Shown: positions 6,974 to 7,553 of the stretch, one piece after another
How positions within the stretch are numbered: the stretch's first letter is position 1
Layout: each line of letters begins with the position of its first letter
DNA from: Solirubrobacteraceae bacterium
Lineage (GTDB): Bacteria > Actinomycetota > Thermoleophilia > Solirubrobacterales > Solirubrobacteraceae
Direction: 5' to 3'
DNA length: 7,553 nucleotides
NCBI GenBank assembly: GCA_019683665.1
Contig: JADGIB010000174.1
Location: 1 to 7,553 of the forward strand
Notes under the pieces: model-generated
What the model was told of the DNA's origin: nothing
The model's input: only the letters and a program-made list of their open reading frames with translations
The model's database searches: none
Position numbers and translations under genes: made by a program

Positions 6974-7498
6974 ATGCGCACGCCGACAACGTTCGCCGCG
7001 GGCGCGGTCGCGCTCGCCCTGATCGCGCCCGCCGCCGAGGCGGCCACCCAGCCCGCCGCGCGCCTGCTGGCGCAGGCCGACCGCGCGGCCGAGCGCGCCG
7101 ACGCCGCCGTCGAGCGCGCCGACCGCGCCGTCCACGCCGCCCACCGGCTCGGGCGCAACGCGAACCTCGCCGCCGCCGACCGGCTCCTCGAGCGCGCCGA
7201 CCGCGACCTGCACCGCGCCCACGTGATCCTCCACCGCGTCGCCGGGCACGCGCGCGCCGACCGGCTCACCGCCGCCGACGACCGGGCCCTCGAGCGGGCC
7301 GACCGGCTCATCGAGTCGGCCGACCGCCGGATCGAGCGCGCCGACCGCCACGTCCACGACGCCGTCGGCGAGACGAGCGGCCGCCAGCAGCGGCTGGCGC
7401 GGTCCGCCGACCGGACCCTCGAGCGGGCCCACCGCCGCGCCGAGCGCGCCGACCGGCTCATCGAGGCCGCGCACGACGCCGTCCACCGCGCGTCCTAG
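6974..7498 (+). CDS. Secreted Arg/Ala-rich heptad-repeat protein, unknown function
   Basis: I recognise no family for this 174-aa protein. Residues 1-24 look like a Sec signal peptide: Arg near the start, a hydrophobic stretch FAAGAVALALIAPA, and an AEA cleavage site before Ala24. The mature part is a nearly continuous series of 7-residue units of the form E-R-A-D-R-x-hydrophobic. ERAD falls at residues 40, 47, 73, 107, 121 and 157, with ESAD at 114 and ERAH at 150, which predicts a long amphipathic helix or coiled coil. The spacings 26, 34 and 36 are off multiples of seven, so register shifts occur. The mature chain has no Lys, Cys, Trp, Tyr, Phe or Met and 11 His. The ATG at 6974 follows AAGGAGGG by 5 nt, and a clear promoter lies upstream. 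No lipobox or wall anchor is visible, so it is probably periplasmic or secreted. Confidence 0.8.
   Translation: MRTPTTFAAGAVALALIAPAAEAATQPAARLLAQADRAAERADAAVERADRAVHAAHRLGRNANLAAADRLLERADRDLHRAHVILHRVAGHARADRLTAADDRALERADRLIESADRRIERADRHVHDAVGETSGRQQRLARSADRTLERAHRRAERADRLIEAAHDAVHRAS
7091..7465 (+). repeat. Degenerate 21-bp (heptad-coding) repeats inside the secreted protein gene
   Basis: The core GAGCGCGCCGAC, or a one-base variant, recurs at 7091, 7112, 7190, 7292, 7334 and 7442. The first two copies are exactly 21 bp apart. The 24-bp stretches at 7292-7315 and 7442-7465 differ at one base. This indicates growth of the gene by internal duplication, helped by the limited codon choice of a high-GC genome. 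Confidence 0.75.
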
Positions 7499-7537
7499 CG
7501 CCCGCCGCGAGTCCGTTCACCACCCACCGGAGGAGCG

Positions 7538-7553
7538 ATGCCCGCCCCGACCC
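7538..7553 (+). CDS. Start of a further gene, cut by window edge
   Basis: An ATG at 7538 follows GGAGGAG (7529-7535) and opens a frame reading Met-Pro-Ala-Pro-Thr before the window ends. It lies 40 bp after the heptad-repeat gene on the same strand with no terminator hairpin between, so the two may be co-transcribed. Nothing can be said about its product. The ribosome binding site is the main evidence. Confidence 0.55.

Noticed and set aside
5946..6989. Minus-strand frame opposite the dehydrogenase
   Set aside because: Antisense shadow; the plus frame has all SDR motifs.
7091..7465. Possible CRISPR-like array because of regularly repeated GAGCGCGCCGAC
   Set aside because: Repeats are short, coding and spaced by multiples of three, with no unique spacers and no cas genes.
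6778..7486. Minus-strand frames opposite the heptad-repeat gene, also repetitive
   Set aside because: Repeats in DNA make every frame repetitive. Only the plus frame has a ribosome binding site, signal peptide and promoter.

Overview
This is a very GC-rich stretch (I estimate about three quarters G+C) with GTG and TTG starts, strong GGAGG-type ribosome binding sites and almost no lysine in its proteins. That points to a high-GC actinobacterium. The mix of genes would fit a soil lineage such as Thermoleophilia/Solirubrobacterales, but I infer this from style only and found no marker gene. There are no RNA genes, CRISPR arrays, insertion sequences or phage genes. Because of the GC content, long open frames run opposite almost every real gene, and I discarded them.

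Layout. Positions 1-2558 (minus) hold a two-gene ABC transporter operon: an ATPase followed, one base after its stop, by a large FtsX-type permease that runs off the left edge. Divergent from it is an MgtC/SapB-family membrane protein (2692-3375, plus). This meets tail to tail, 7 bp apart, a 12-helix MFS exporter (3383-4633, minus). The MFS gene is divergent from a small ArsR-family regulator (4684-5013, plus). The 50 bp between these two contains a perfect 18-bp inverted repeat that is very probably the regulator's operator, so this is a self-contained repressor/efflux pair. The regulator ends 3 bp from the end of an alpha/beta hydrolase (5017-5949, minus). The hydrolase is divergent from a classical short-chain dehydrogenase (6051-6827, plus), and the 101 bp between them carries a TGGTAC/GTACCA inverted repeat that may co-regulate both.

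The right end is the least ordinary part. A good promoter (TTGATG, 17 bp, TAGGGT) overlaps two tandem copies of a 21-bp element. It drives a predicted 5' leader with a perfect 10-bp GC hairpin, then a 174-aa exported protein made almost wholly of Arg/Ala/Asp/Glu/His heptads (E-R-A-D-R-x-hydrophobic). I recognise no family for this protein. A further gene starts 40 bp after it and is cut by the window edge.

Overall, the window is ordinary chromosomal transport, regulation and metabolism, with one possibly undescribed item: the regulated, secreted heptad-repeat protein. I see no multi-gene defence, mobile or biosynthetic system.
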